This document shows positions 47,801-55,930 of a stretch of DNA of 64,000 bases, in pieces. The stretch lies in NCBI GenBank assembly GCA_946803715.1, contig CAMPET010000009.1, positions 462,836-526,835 on the forward strand. The letters run 5' to 3'. The notes under the pieces are model-generated. The model was given only the letters and a program-made list of their open reading frames with translations. It ran no database searches and was not told the origin of the DNA. The number at the start of each line of letters is the position of its first letter. Position 1 is the stretch's first letter. Source of the DNA: Beroe ovata. Lineage: Eukaryota > Ctenophora > Nuda > Beroida > Beroidae. The position numbers and the translations under genes were made by a program.

Positions 47801-49959
47801 ATAACACAACTAAGTGAGAGGTGTATTCATTTGAGTCAGTATTTCAGGCCTTATTTGTTGTGGATGTGACCTCATATCAAGCCATACGTCTTCATGTCTA
47901 TTGTCTGTTGATCACCATGTTCTAATTCCCAGGAGCAGACTTCTGTCGGACTCTATCAAATGTCTGCTGGAAATGACCCAACTCCACCCCGTCAACTACA
48001 GTGTCAAGTTTGACGGGGAGGAGGGCGGGGGCCCGGGTGTGAACCGGGGCTGGTTCAGTGTCGTGTGCTCCGCTCTCAAAGATCACACCAAATTCCCGGA
48101 CAAGACGTCCCCGTTGTTCCACTGCCCGGGACGACTGCCTGAACAGGTTAGGGATCAGCACCATTCACGATGTTTTGTATCCTAACCCTAAACCTGATTC
48201 TGGCCGTCTATGGTCGGTCTGCTCGGATAGAGTGTATATTTCGCGCCGATTCCCGTGCATAGGCGGTGGGGCGTCAAGGATAGTTCCCTAGTGCACAATT
48301 TCAATTTTCTCCAGGCTGAAAACATGGCCCCGCAACCCTGGGACCACTCCCTCGCCCAGCCACTCTACAAGCAGCGGCTAGACGGCTACAAAGCCATCGG
48401 CCGCTTCCTTGGTCTAGCTCTCTGGTTCAAACAGACACTACCCGTTAAACTGTGCCGCCATGTTTGGAAATTCTTGCTGGGGAGACGTCTATGCTGGGCT
48501 GACCTAGCGTTCTATAACTCAGACCTGTATGAAGGTAAAATACACATGTGACCTTGTGATATTGGGTAATTTCAATCCGTCACGAAGAAAGTTTTTTATT
48601 TTGCCAGATTTAATCTCAAAATTAATTCAAAAGTGAAATGATTTTGCTCTCTCTAACTAGATATTTCCTTGTGTTTGAACCAGGTCTCCGAGCGATGCTG
48701 AACGATGCTAAGTGGATGACGGAGGAAGAGTTTGTGGAAGTTTACCCGTGCACACTGGAGGTTGAGGTGAACGGACGGGTCAGGGAATTGGTGCCGGGTG
48801 GAAGTGAAATTCCTCTCACCAAACTCAATGTGGAACAGTACATCCAGGTTGGTCTTATTATACATGGGCTCTTTCATCTGGCATCACGGTCGTATTGTCT
48901 CTTTCTATAGTAGCATCTTGTTTCATTTTGCAGATTCTCATTCCAAATTTTCACACAGGGTTACTCTGAGCAGCTTATGGTGGATAGCGTTCTCCTCGAG
49001 CTGACAGCTCTGAAACAGGGATTCTCGGACATTATACCCCGACATGTGTTGGCAGGTGTGTGTGTGTGTGTGTGTGTGTGTGTNNNNNNNNNNNNNNNNN
49101 NNNNNNNNNNNNNNNNNNNNNNNNNNNNNNNNNNNNNNNNNNNNNNNNNNNNNNNNNNNNNNNNNNNNNNNNNNNNNNNNNNNNNNNNNNNNNNNNNNNN
49201 NNNNNNNNNNNNNNNNNNNNNNNNNNNNNNNNNNNNNNNNNGTGTGTGTGTGTGTGTGTGTGTGTACATATCCCCTGAATTCTCCTCCCCAGGTTTATCT
49301 GCAGAGGACTTGACTCTACTCCTATCTGGAGGCTGTGGAGATATCCCATTCGACAAGCTGTGTGGGATCATCACATTTGTGAACAGTATCGGGTGTAGCC
49401 AGAAGAGATTGGAGCAGTTCAAGCGATGGTTCTGGAAGATTGTCAAGGATATGACTCAGAAGGAGCGGCAACAGCTCCTCTATTTCGCCACAGGTATCTC
49501 CTGAGCGATCCGTAGGATAACTCCCTGACCTCTCTGGTGGTATTTAATCCTGCACCGCATTACAATCTTGCATTGAGCCGCGCGGATTGAGTCATGAAGA
49601 TTGTTTGAGAGTTTTCCTGACCCCTTGTCGATCGATGATAGACTCTGTCGAGAATTTCGTTGCGCGCGCGCGCGCAAACTTATTCTCGCGGCTTGCATCA
49701 GGGGTCTGGCATCGCCCGACAACCTTACCCCCATATCATGCACTCAGGTAGTTCCAGCCTGCCCCCTCTCGATCACAACACCGAACGGACTCGAGATCGG
49801 ATAAATATTACTATCGACATCCAGCACGACAGCAGGAATGCGCTGCCGATGTCGTCCACCTGTGGGCAGCGAATATCAATCCCTCTCTATAGATCCTACT
49901 CAATGCTCAAATCCAAGCTGACACTTGCGTTACAGTGCCTCACTTACGGACTTGGCTAA
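23099..49959 (+). CDS. UBR5: UBR5/EDD/Hyd-like HECT E3 ubiquitin ligase, 46 exons
   Basis: A giant E3 ligase that charges ubiquitin on a HECT cysteine. I could trace 46 exons with consistent phase, about 2652 aa against 2799 in human. The N-terminus MRIYTIEQKQ leads into an RCC1-like propeller; the C-terminus is a full HECT domain with catalytic Cys2621, 31 residues from the end, as in human UBR5. A second in-frame ATG lies at 23078. Exons are listed in the five segment entries below. Two landmark domains of animal UBR5, the UBR-box zinc finger and the MLLE/PABC domain, are not found where they should be, and no clear UBA is visible. Exons 25-29 occur twice in the assembly (probably two alleles). 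Intron 30 hosts three minus-strand genes. Introns are full of minisatellites. An acceptor-like CTTAG lies eight bases before the 23078 ATG. Confidence 0.92.
23718..24210. repeat. Two minisatellite blocks in UBR5 intron 3
   Basis: 23718-23900 is built from CCTAGATAACAGTAA / CAGTGACCTAGTA words. 23990-24200 repeats ACCAGTACTTACAACCAGTA and TACTCAACAACCAGT. Confidence 0.85.
26855..26935. repeat. TAGGTTGCTATGAT minisatellite, UBR5 intron 10
   Basis: About five short tandem copies, starting two bases after the splice donor. Confidence 0.8.
27215..27430. repeat. GATGACTGATGTTTGAT-type minisatellite, UBR5 intron 11
   Basis: Degenerate tandem repeats of GATGACTGATG(T/C)(T/G)TGATGATG. The start lies just after the donor of exon 11. 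Confidence 0.8.
27857..28390. repeat. Minisatellite made from the end of UBR5 exon 12 plus its donor
   Basis: Five diverged copies, starting near 27857, 27990, 28119, 28231 and 28320. Each holds a stretch from GTTATTGTCCGCCTCTGTGA to CTGCTGATGTTAGT; they are separated by GTGATGTTAGTCTG-type filler. The first copy is the coding 3' end of exon 12 and its splice donor (exon ends 27902), so all later copies carry a potential donor. Confidence 0.9.
28950..29068. repeat. TTAGTGTATGT minisatellite, UBR5 intron 14
   Basis: About ten copies of an 11-12-bp unit (TTAGTGTATTT / TTAGTGTATGT). Confidence 0.85.
29697..29818. repeat. 22-bp minisatellite, UBR5 intron 15
   Basis: Five to six copies of TGAACTGTTATACTCTGGTA plus TA, ending just before the acceptor of exon 16. 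Confidence 0.9.
30898..31116. repeat. CTAACATCTCA minisatellite plus copy of the exon 19 tail
   Basis: Repeats of ACTAACATCTCACTAACAT fill UBR5 intron 19. At 31071-31116 they end in a diverged copy of the last about 45 bases of exon 19 and its GGTAGG donor. Confidence 0.8.
32984..34861. repeat. First copy of a duplicated UBR5 block (exon 24 tail to exon 29)
   Basis: Near-identical to 34863-36982, including introns. It ends in the middle of exon 29 at a single N (34862). The second copy starts in the middle of exon 24. Such a join is typical of two overlapping allelic contigs placed end to end. Confidence 0.9.
34133..34245. repeat. G-rich GGTGAGGG repeat beside the exon 27 donor
   Basis: Immediately after the exon 27 donor the intron repeats GGTGAGGGGGTGAGG, with at least four runs of three or more Gs in 40 bases: a G-quadruplex-capable stretch that also contains many GTGAG donor look-alikes. 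The second copy has the same at 36265-36360. Confidence 0.8.
34863..36982. repeat. Second copy of the duplicated UBR5 block
   Basis: It carries all of exons 25-29 and continues into the exon 29 end. Against the first copy it has an insertion (35208-35335), an expanded stretch of TTGACACCAC words (36030-36130), and mostly synonymous coding differences. Confidence 0.9.
35208..35335. mobile_element. Short transposon-like insertion with target-site duplication
   Basis: Present only in the second copy of the duplicated block. It is flanked by GTATCACTT on both sides (35199-35207 and 35327-35335); the empty site in the first copy has one GTATCACTT. Inside are CAAGAGTCGCATAG and a CCTCTGGTTGCGAACTCA stretch related to the element at 40052-40274. 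Confidence 0.75.
37053..37813. other. Assembly gap (761 N)
   Basis: Preceded by a TG run directly behind the exon 29 donor. The UBR5 phases on both sides match (phase 1), so no coding exon needs to be missing, though one of in-phase length could be. Confidence 0.99.
37814..37898. repeat. 47-bp tandem duplication after the gap
   Basis: Two copies of a unit starting TCACGCGTGAGTAGAATTGG. The gap may hold more copies. Confidence 0.8.
38388..38651. mobile_element. 264-bp foldback element with arms of about 120 bp
   Basis: The left arm (38388-38507) starts TTTTTCCCAAAACCAAATGA. The right arm (38533-38651) is its reverse complement with few mismatches, leaving a loop of about 25 bp. TA dinucleotides lie at or next to both ends. 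It has no coding capacity and sits in UBR5 intron 30. It looks like a recent non-autonomous inverted-repeat transposon; its RNA would fold into one long hairpin. Confidence 0.75.
38765..39733 (-). CDS. Golgi carbohydrate sulfotransferase (CHST8-14/HNK-1ST family)
   Basis: A 322-aa intronless type II membrane protein on the minus strand, nested in UBR5 intron 30. A short cytoplasmic tail and a signal anchor (residues about 9-26) are followed by a luminal sulfotransferase domain. The PAPS-binding motifs are visible: the 5'-phosphosulfate loop LKSGHTNWKEALL (98-110) and the 3'-phosphate motif RNPWVRMVSGYTNK (160-173). HFMPQTKAMC (220-229) and the terminal FLLMKYTNF match the family ends. It would transfer sulfate from PAPS to glycan hydroxyls in the Golgi; the acceptor sugar cannot be read from sequence. 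The stop codon is at the low-coordinate end. Confidence 0.88.
   Translation of the reverse strand: MTSSRKLAKVGVSIILLTSLINVLVHSGFKIFDSIQAQSESHSNRIGDGQTAIDPNKLQGIVERRIAELKSSGDLLTTSCDFQLYFFKNINTCFRATLKSGHTNWKEALLLANGDISHLARDRKEHHDFHKYSIKYLIEKLNITENAAILKDAIWLTTIRNPWVRMVSGYTNKIVKKQGNAFSGKRKAILANAGIAEEVTPTFREFAEWIADNNGKVNAHFMPQTKAMCLHDTSYHYIIPQEYTQEYSDVIFRAMELNTSVPHSYDGTSVLTQSSTINAKEWFPQLDAALIDKLYQIFKPDFLLMKYTNFTDPSFPFPLIGI
39734..40467. other. Spacer between nested genes, with an inverted-repeat element
   Basis: No exon recognised. It contains the 40052-40274 element. Confidence 0.6.
40052..40274. mobile_element. MITE-like element with 49-bp TIRs and a perfect inner palindrome
   Basis: The terminal inverted repeats begin ATATCAAGTAGGGAATGAT and end GGATTTTGCGAG; they differ at two positions. 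Between them, 40101-40158 is a perfect 58-bp palindrome centred on CTTAAG. No protein is encoded. Relatives lie at 51514-52290, and fragments at about 19008, 31545-31617 and 35226-35330. Confidence 0.85.
40468..41057 (-). CDS. Extracellular-type protein of unnamed family, 5' end missing
   Basis: A terminal exon of about 196 codons on the minus strand in UBR5 intron 30. It starts behind the acceptor TTCATTTCAG (41058) and needs one upstream exon, which I could not find; it ends at TAA at 40468. Six cysteines are spread over the domain. The blocks TNTIWTFKKTSTYLEVRCN and DKWTHDSTRFMFGDDTATSA plus YRII resemble a domain I remember from secreted marine-invertebrate proteins (pattern W.i.KT...l.i.CN...W...v..i.f...AS..YR), for which I know no name or function. 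It could instead splice on at the GTAACC inside its last codons. Confidence 0.55.
41058..42325. other. Spacer in UBR5 intron 30
   Basis: No coding exon I can defend, though the missing first exon of the 40468-41057 gene should lie here. A CT run is at 41855-41885. Confidence 0.5.
42326..42835 (-). CDS. Small single-pass membrane protein, function unknown
   Basis: 169 aa from MNGSEIFVIAALVTIS, or 202 aa if the upstream ATG at 42934 is used. A short N-terminus with an N-glycosylation site (NGS) is followed by one strong transmembrane helix (residues about 5-27), the basic stop KRKRTLPNG, an acidic helical segment, and a tail with three VLDTTP-like repeats encoded by an 18-bp tandem repeat. The third minus-strand gene in UBR5 intron 30. 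No family recognised. Codon use and the helix/charge pattern favour a real protein, but there is no independent proof. Confidence 0.45.
   Translation of the reverse strand: MNGSEIFVIAALVTISAIIMVCSFTLLLMLKRKRTLPNGLIMDLERKVESMIESSEINFEEFSESMETLSDKLEIAARRVIPKAVHVSHVGTDRMMPELITIGIQAGYDDEVKQEETEETNTAIVTTQDPVPDPTPVLDTTPVLDTTPVLDPSYPETSLITDGSPVSSS
43069..47450 (+). other. UBR5: UBR5 segment 4: Ser-rich, acidic and pre-HECT region, exons 31-39
   Basis: Exons 43069-43133, 43396-43455, 43585-43817, 44172-45050, 45168-45313, 45487-45864, 46087-46416, 46613-46790, 47027-47450. Exon 34 (879 nt) is Ser-rich, with a likely nuclear localisation signal SKRRRLDS. Exon 36 has a second basic patch (QKRKLAL) and an acidic stretch HDEEEISGDELTDEDSIHDD, the place of the acidic region of human UBR5. 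Exon 38 (SYKHIVYIFDAMFYYV) matches human SLKHVAYVFQALIYWI. Exon 39 contains PMATREQLFSS, equivalent to PNARKEDLFGR. Confidence 0.88.
47606..49959 (+). other. UBR5: UBR5 segment 5: HECT domain, exons 40-46
   Basis: Exons 47606-47713, 47933-48146, 48315-48534, 48684-48847, 48959-49055, 49293-49493, 49748-49959. The N-lobe has KFDGEEGGGPGVNRGWFSVV and YKAIGRFLGLALWFKQTLPV. The C-lobe has LEQFKRWFWKIVKDMTQKER and SSTCGQRISIPLYRSY, with the catalytic Cys codon at 49861-49863. Human UBR5 carries the MLLE domain between the two N-lobe blocks; here exon 41 ends GRLPEQ and exon 42 starts AENMAPQ, so only about 20 residues remain. An N gap (49084-49241) lies in intron 44 and does not break the frame. 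Confidence 0.95.
49084..49241. other. Assembly gap (158 N) inside a TG run
   Basis: TG runs flank it on both sides (from 49056 and from 49242), in UBR5 intron 44, so it is probably just a collapsed microsatellite. Confidence 0.99.
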
Positions 49960-50716
49960 GATTAAAGATATGGCCCCGTCCAGATGATATAAATATAATA
50001 ATATCGTTAATTTGATTGTGAAATCAGTTTTAATTTTATGCCCTGGAACTTTCTTCCGTTCAATTTCAAATTCTGCAACTGAAAGTTGCTATTTCGTGTT
50101 GAGCTGGAGCATAGCATTATAGCAATAGCATTAGCTCATAGCTGTTAGTAACAGTGTTACAATGACATGTAACAGTGTTACATGTCAAATGTCAATGTCA
50201 TTGTCATATCATTATCTATATCACTGATATGTGATATTATCAGTCGCATGTCTTCGGTGCTAAATCATTATTGACGATAGCCGGATATCATCATATTCAT
50301 ATTTATCAAAATATATGAGTCACTGATTGTGAAACTGAATTACTGGAACTGAAAGCTTGCCGAACGTTCGGAGGGTTTCTCCCTTTGCACTTAGTAAGAT
50401 TTTATCAATTTATCATCGACCTCTGTTTCTCGCGCGCCCGGGCCGCGCCGCGCTGCGCCTTGATCATCGAATTCGAAGGCGAAAGCTTCAAGAAATAACT
50501 TCACTGTTCATTGAATGAAGTTTCCGGCTCCACTGTTCATACTCCGCATTTGCATCACGTCTGTACGGTTCCCAAGCTGCGAGACACAAATACTGCGCGG
50601 CTCTGTTTTTTCGCAACAATTTTCAGATTACGAAGACACGAAGTATAATGAGGAGCACACAACGTTTAGTTTGCACAATCGCGTCAAACCCAAATCAGAG
50701 TTAGAAACTCGTATTG

Positions 50717-50857
50717 TAGGATTTCACCCTACCCTTGCTGGCGGGATTTTATCCCTGGCGGGATTTTATCCCTGGCGGGATTTTATCCCTGGCGGGATTT
50801 TATCCCTGTCGGGGCGGATTGAAAATCGCGCGCACCGACGGTAGGGTAAAATCCTAC
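50717..50857. repeat. Inverted-repeat element with inner 17-bp tandem repeat
   Basis: The ends GTAGGATTTCACCCTACC and GGTAGGGTAAAATCCTAC are near-perfect reverse complements. Between them are about four copies of GGCGGGATTTTATCCCT, which is itself partly palindromic. Confidence 0.8.
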
Positions 50858-51189
50858 AAAAACTTGCACTCATGTAGTTAGACTTAATCCATTCATTTAA
50901 AAATTCGTGCACATTGCATAAAGCATTTAGTGGGATCTAGTATACCTGCAGAGTACCTGAACTTGGAGCTACAGTTCAGAAGTTAGATTTGATTACTAAT
51001 TAGATAAGTCAAAACAATCAGTTACAGTTTGAGAATGTAGCTTGTATATCAAAATTCTTGAAGGTGGCCAACCTGGCATTTCAAATGAATCAATGATGGA
51101 ATTTGTCGAGATGATGCTCTCATATTCAGTTTAATGAAATCATGACCAAGTACTGAGTACTGAATAGGGAAGAAACTCAGAAAAGTATG

Positions 51190-51260
51190 AGATTAACCAG
51201 GGTTTGAACCCAGAAGCTCAGGAATTGCGCCTGTTGCTCTACCAATTGAACTACCAATCA
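51190..51260 (-). repeat. tRNA-like sequence, probably a SINE head
   Basis: On the minus strand a 71-nt cloverleaf can be drawn: D arm GTTC-AATTGGTA-GAGC, anticodon arm with loop CGCAATT, T arm around GGTTCAAACCC (B box). Position 33 is G instead of U, the acceptor stem has one mismatch and several G-U pairs, and no Pol III T-run follows directly. A tRNA-derived retroposon or dead tRNA is more likely than a working gene. Confidence 0.45.
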
Positions 51261-51513
51261 GCTGACTTTTCTGATATTTCATTCTATTTATATCCTTCAC
51301 TGCAAGATTTATCGTCGCACATACCCACACACAAACATCCACACACATAGTACACCCTGCTGTACAACAGCCAAACAAACACACATTATAAATGGGCAGA
51401 TCTCGGCTTAGGTTTCACAAACAATTGATTTATCACTGGAAAACTGTCAGTGAGGCAAAGTCAGTGAAAACAAAAGTCAATCAAATCAAACACAGTTGTG
51501 TGAGTGGGGTTAT

Positions 51514-52290
51514 ATTCAAGTTGGGAATGATATAATTCTGTTTTTCCTCTGATTTTGCGAGCTCAACGAATGGAACAAGAGTCTATTGTATTCACAAGAG
51601 AACTTTCATTGTCTAGATCTTCTTCCATTTCTAAAAATAAATTCCGTTTGTAACTTAAATTGTAAATATTAATACAAAAATAATTTGAGGGGACTCTGAA
51701 AATTGTGTTAGCTAACTACACTATACCATACTATACATAATATACAAGATATTAAATACTAGACAAAAAATTAGGGCGTGAAAAGACATCGGAAACAAGG
51801 TATGATACACACGGTTATGGATTATATTCATACTAGAACGCCCGTCAAGTGGCCGTGCTGCACTGAATATTAGAAGGAATCAAAAGTAGGTTAAAGTGAA
51901 TGAGCATCAAAATCCAAACGTTTCAAGACAAAGAAACAACAAAATGAGGATGTATCCGTACGCGCGCATTCACTCGCACGTGCAACGTCTACATCGCGTA
52001 GCAACGGCGTTAAATGCAAATTCTGCTACACCCTATAATTGATTTTTGCATCTCTTCCCAAAACTTCCGACGCCTATTACGAAAAAAATCAAAAATATCG
52101 AATGATCGTCATAATCGGAATCCTTTTTTCTACCACCATGCAAAAAATTCCGGCTCTCCAACTCCATTTATTTGTTCACAAAAAACCGATTTCCTATATG
52201 TGCCTCTTTCCTTTATATATATCCTTTATATGTTGAGATCGCAAAATTAGAGGAAAAACCGAAGTTAATCATTCCCTACTTGAAATCAAG
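51514..52290. mobile_element. Second, longer member of the 40052 MITE family
   Basis: The left part (51514-51663) matches the reverse complement of the right half of the 40052 element over about 150 bp. The right end (about 52232-52290, ending CATTCCCTACTTGAAAT) is the diverged opposite terminal repeat. About 570 bp of unrelated AT-rich DNA lies between. Confidence 0.65.
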
Positions 52291-53485
52291 CACACACACA
52301 TTTTTACACCTCAAATCTACTGACAGTTTTAAGACATTTAAACTTCTTCTTTAGGATCTTCACAGATGACAAAGTTTGGCCCTTGCTTTTCAAATTAGCT
52401 AGTAAGAAGTTATTTTGATACTTAGAACACAACAGTGAGATTTGATAAATAAGGAGCATAAATTCAATTGAAGACTTCTCAAGCACATGAGAATATTTGG
52501 CCTCTGTTTGCTAGGCTGGAGGAGGTGGAAGAATGCTTCTTTTTCATTACTTTAGTAAACTTCAAATACCCTGATACTTGTCCATTTACCAACATGGCAT
52601 TGCAGATTGATGTCTCGGAAGAATCTTTATTTTTCGAAGTATATCTTTTCATGAAGTATGTTATTACAACATGGTGGAAAACAACTCAATTAAATCTTTG
52701 TGTTTGAATAAATAGTTGTTTACTAATCCATTCTTCAGCTTAGTTCATGTAAATCTGCCAAGTTGGAGTCTTCAGAAGAAAAATCACATCTCCTCAACCC
52801 TAACCAGACTGCTAAAATGTTAGGGACTACCTCTTGAATATGAACTAATCATATTCCAGGGTGCTTAATTTAATTCTGTGCTTCCCTCTTATGTTTTCTA
52901 TATTTGAATGAAAATTCACGTTGCTAATGATACCAGTACAGATGAGTGCACGTGTTGTTAGTCATTTCTGAATCTTGAGTTAGTGCGATTGTTTTGTGGA
53001 TTGTTTAGAGGTGGTTGAGTGGCGGATTTCGGTTTCTTCCCACAATTCTAAGCACTCGGCACTCACTTGACATAACATTTCATCACATGCGGATACTCAG
53101 TACCTATTTGCTCTCTGGACAGGTCACCTAGTAAGATAATAATAATGTTGTACAGTGCACACCATGTTGAAAATTAACATGATTATGCTATCACACCTTT
53201 CCCATTTTGCTTTGAGTATAGTACAACCAAAATTTGTTCAAATAAGATACTCTTTTGAAGAATATTTTTTAAAGTTTTGCAAAACAGTGCTCTACTTCTT
53301 CTAGAATTCAAAGGAGTAATATCATTAAACCTGTGTCGTAGGAGAACCACATTGTGTCATCATCTTATCTGAGAACTGTAGATGGTGTATGTCCTGATGC
53401 CCTAACAACGGCTGTTGCATGTTTTACTTTTTCCCATCTATGCCTCAGCTGATATTCAGAAATCTCAATCACCTTTCATTTACAG

Positions 53486-55139
53486 GTCTAAAGACAACAG
53501 TCACGAGAAGTTACTGGGAAGGTAGGTTCTGACTTTTGAAAACTGGGGTTCATCTGCTTTTGCCAGTTGTTTAGAAGGGCTTTTTTACATGCCTTGTCAA
53601 TCCTGAATATTTTGTAATTGCATTCTTTTGAGTTAATGGTTGTTAAAATGGCCAAGTACCGTAATTCAGGAAATTTATATACCTATTTCCTCTCCTCACT
53701 GTATCATTCAAATTTCTTCTCCTATGACCTATATTCAACTTCTCTCTCATATTTCAGTAGGAACGAAGGTTATCAAGTTAGAGATACCCAAGACCAGGTA
53801 GATCAGGTCATGGGTATTATGAGGAACAACATTGACAAGGTCCTGGAACGAGACACAAAGATACAGAACATTAGTGAGAGAACAGGTAAATGGAGGGATC
53901 ATTATAGGTCCCTATTTCCTGCCCCCTTATATTATTTAGATATTTCTAACACAGAAATCTGAGTTGGAGTGATGAAGTTATTTTATAAGAAGGTAATTTG
54001 TTATTGGAGTTCCGACTCTTTATCCACGACAATTTGTAGATCGTGATGGGCAGATTTATCACCAATAAAAAGGGGTGAATTTACTTTGCCACATTCTTTG
54101 TACTCTACATTGTTCATGTTACCCAAAATGAGTGCGGCAGTGTGGCAATGCTCGTTAGGGCTAAAACTGAAAACAGAATGTGCTGTATTTTATGTAACGC
54201 GCGACGATAATGAAGTCCCAAACACAGCGCTAAATAGTTGATACATGATATATACGCGCGCGCGTCGTCGCGTTGTATATATGATGCGCGTTTATGCAAC
54301 ATGATTATGGTTTTGTTTTTTCACCCTATTATGATTCAATTTATAGTTGTTATATTAGTGAAAACCTACAATCTGACACCAACTGTCTCTTGTCACTGTG
54401 ACAGATTGAAACACCTATTCGCATAATTCTTACATCTGTATCAAGCACTTGATTGGAATCGCCATTGCACTCTGTCAACTGCGTGGCTAAATATAGCACA
54501 GTGTGACGCAGAAGGGGTCAAATAAGGACAATTGAGCCGTTGTACAATAGCTGCAAAGACCTATACATCATTCTGTGTACTAGACTGTACGATTATAGAA
54601 CTTTTCGAAAAAACAATTACGTTTAGCAGTATATAATTTCGTTTCCGATGTGTCATCGAGGAATTTGATTCACGATAAGAATCCATTATCATTCAAGACA
54701 TATTCATCGCAGATGCTTTGCAAGCTGGAGCCGATCAGTTTTTACAGACGGGAACTCAGCTCAAGCGGAAAATGTGGTGGAAAAACGTCAAGGTAATCGC
54801 GAACTTTCTCTCGGAAATCTTTCACTTTTTCACATTTTATAGTTCCACTTCAGTTTCACTTGCAATTTAGTTTTTCACGTTGCAAGACTTAGACCGATTT
54901 CAAGCACCCTTATTAACATCGCCTGATTTTCAGTTTATGGTTGTCATTGGAGTTGTGGTTGTTGTTGCTCTCGGTGTTGTTATAGGTGAGTATTGTTATC
55001 ATAGCAACAAATGTCCTGATTTAAATTGGTGAATCTCACGGTCAATGAAATTCTAGAAGATTTCCTTCTTCTGATCTGAAATATTCAAAAAAAACTTCCT
55101 TTTCCAGGTATTATCGTCAGTCAGACTAAAAAGAACTAA
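53486..55139 (+). CDS. VAMP: VAMP/synaptobrevin R-SNARE, first exon not found
   Basis: A vesicle R-SNARE of the VAMP1/2/3 type, driving fusion with syntaxin and SNAP-25 partners. Exons 53486-53521, 53758-53885, 54713-54792, 54934-54985, 55108-55139; all phases join, about 109 aa visible. The SNARE motif runs from [20 protein letters not shown] through [13 protein letters not shown] to [10 protein letters not shown], with the zero-layer Arg in [16 protein letters not shown] (juxtamembrane) and [18 protein letters not shown] (tail anchor) follow, then the short tail IIVSQTKKN. The first visible exon begins in phase 2, so a small ATG exon upstream is needed; in many animals it codes only a few residues and is hard to see. 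The exon breaks resemble those of animal synaptobrevins. Confidence 0.93.
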
Positions 55140-55930
55140 AACGAGCTCTAAACCTTGTATTCTCATCCGATCAGATAAGTCTATGATTATTGATTGTTCT
55201 TCACTGCTGTTATATGTTGATGCGTTCTGATAAGTTTCTAGTAGATGGAAACGTTGCGTTACGTTTACCTCATTTAAGTGGTGGCGTTATAATGTGAACA
55301 ATCCCTCTACTCGTTTAAAAACTTTTGAGCGTTATTATTTAAGTAAACTGATGTTTTCAATTTCATTGAACTTTAACTGCGCGCTACGAATTGATTTCAC
55401 TATGTAAATACTCTTCATATAATTTCAACATGTGTAAAGTTTTCAATTTCACAACAGATTTTCAAGTAAATTTAATTTTTCATTTCACAATTTCTGCTCA
55501 ATATCTAAAAAGTTATTTTAAACTTCATTATGGATCAGCCGAATTTAAGTTAACGATTATATATTCAGTATCAATTGCTTATGAGTCATTTAACCATTTA
55601 ATTAAGCGCGACAAGGAATATTTTCAGAGGCTTACGTTAGTATGAGTGGAGTGCAACGACGCAATGTGCATTAATGTCAGTATAATCCCGAAACTGACAT
55701 TTATGCGCATTAATAATGTCAAATTTTGATGTAAAAATGATTTCCTCAAATCTTCCTCATTCGCAGTCTTTTACAAAAGTACAAAAGGGCTTCGAAATGA
55801 ACGTTCATATGAGTACAAATAACTTCGCGGATACTAATTATCAATTATTATCAGCAACTAATGATATAGCTGATACTCATCGGTTATCAGCGTTTATCGA
55901 CAGCCAGCTCCACGTATATCGGGAACCCGC
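55140..55930. other. VAMP 3' region, no gene seen
   Basis: AT-rich DNA between convergent VAMP (+) and the secreted-protein gene (-). Nothing recognised. Confidence 0.6.

Larger units (their letters stand above)
49960..53485. other. Intergenic region after UBR5, rich in inverted-repeat elements
   Basis: About 3.5 kb with no gene I can support, though the first VAMP exon should be here. It contains small palindromes at 50150-50240, a GC-rich patch at 50430-50460 resembling the 11281-11375 core, a hairpin element at 50717-50857, a tRNA-like sequence at 51190-51260, and a second member of the MITE family at 51514-52290. Confidence 0.6.

Noticed and set aside
48961-49504. Open frames across the second N gap with VCVCV or THTHT runs
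   Set aside because: They come from the TG microsatellite and the gap; the real exons are 48959-49055 and 49293-49493.
50515-50844. Plus-strand 109-aa frame with AGGILSLAGFYPW repeats
   Set aside because: Encoded by the tandem repeat of the 50717-50857 element.
51190-51260. Functional tRNA gene
   Set aside because: Lacks U33, has a mismatched acceptor stem and no clear terminator; kept only as a tRNA-like repeat.
52468-52707. Possible first VAMP exon (MALQIDVSEESLFFE at 52594)
   Set aside because: A donor follows it, but it ends in phase 0 whereas the first visible VAMP exon needs phase 2.
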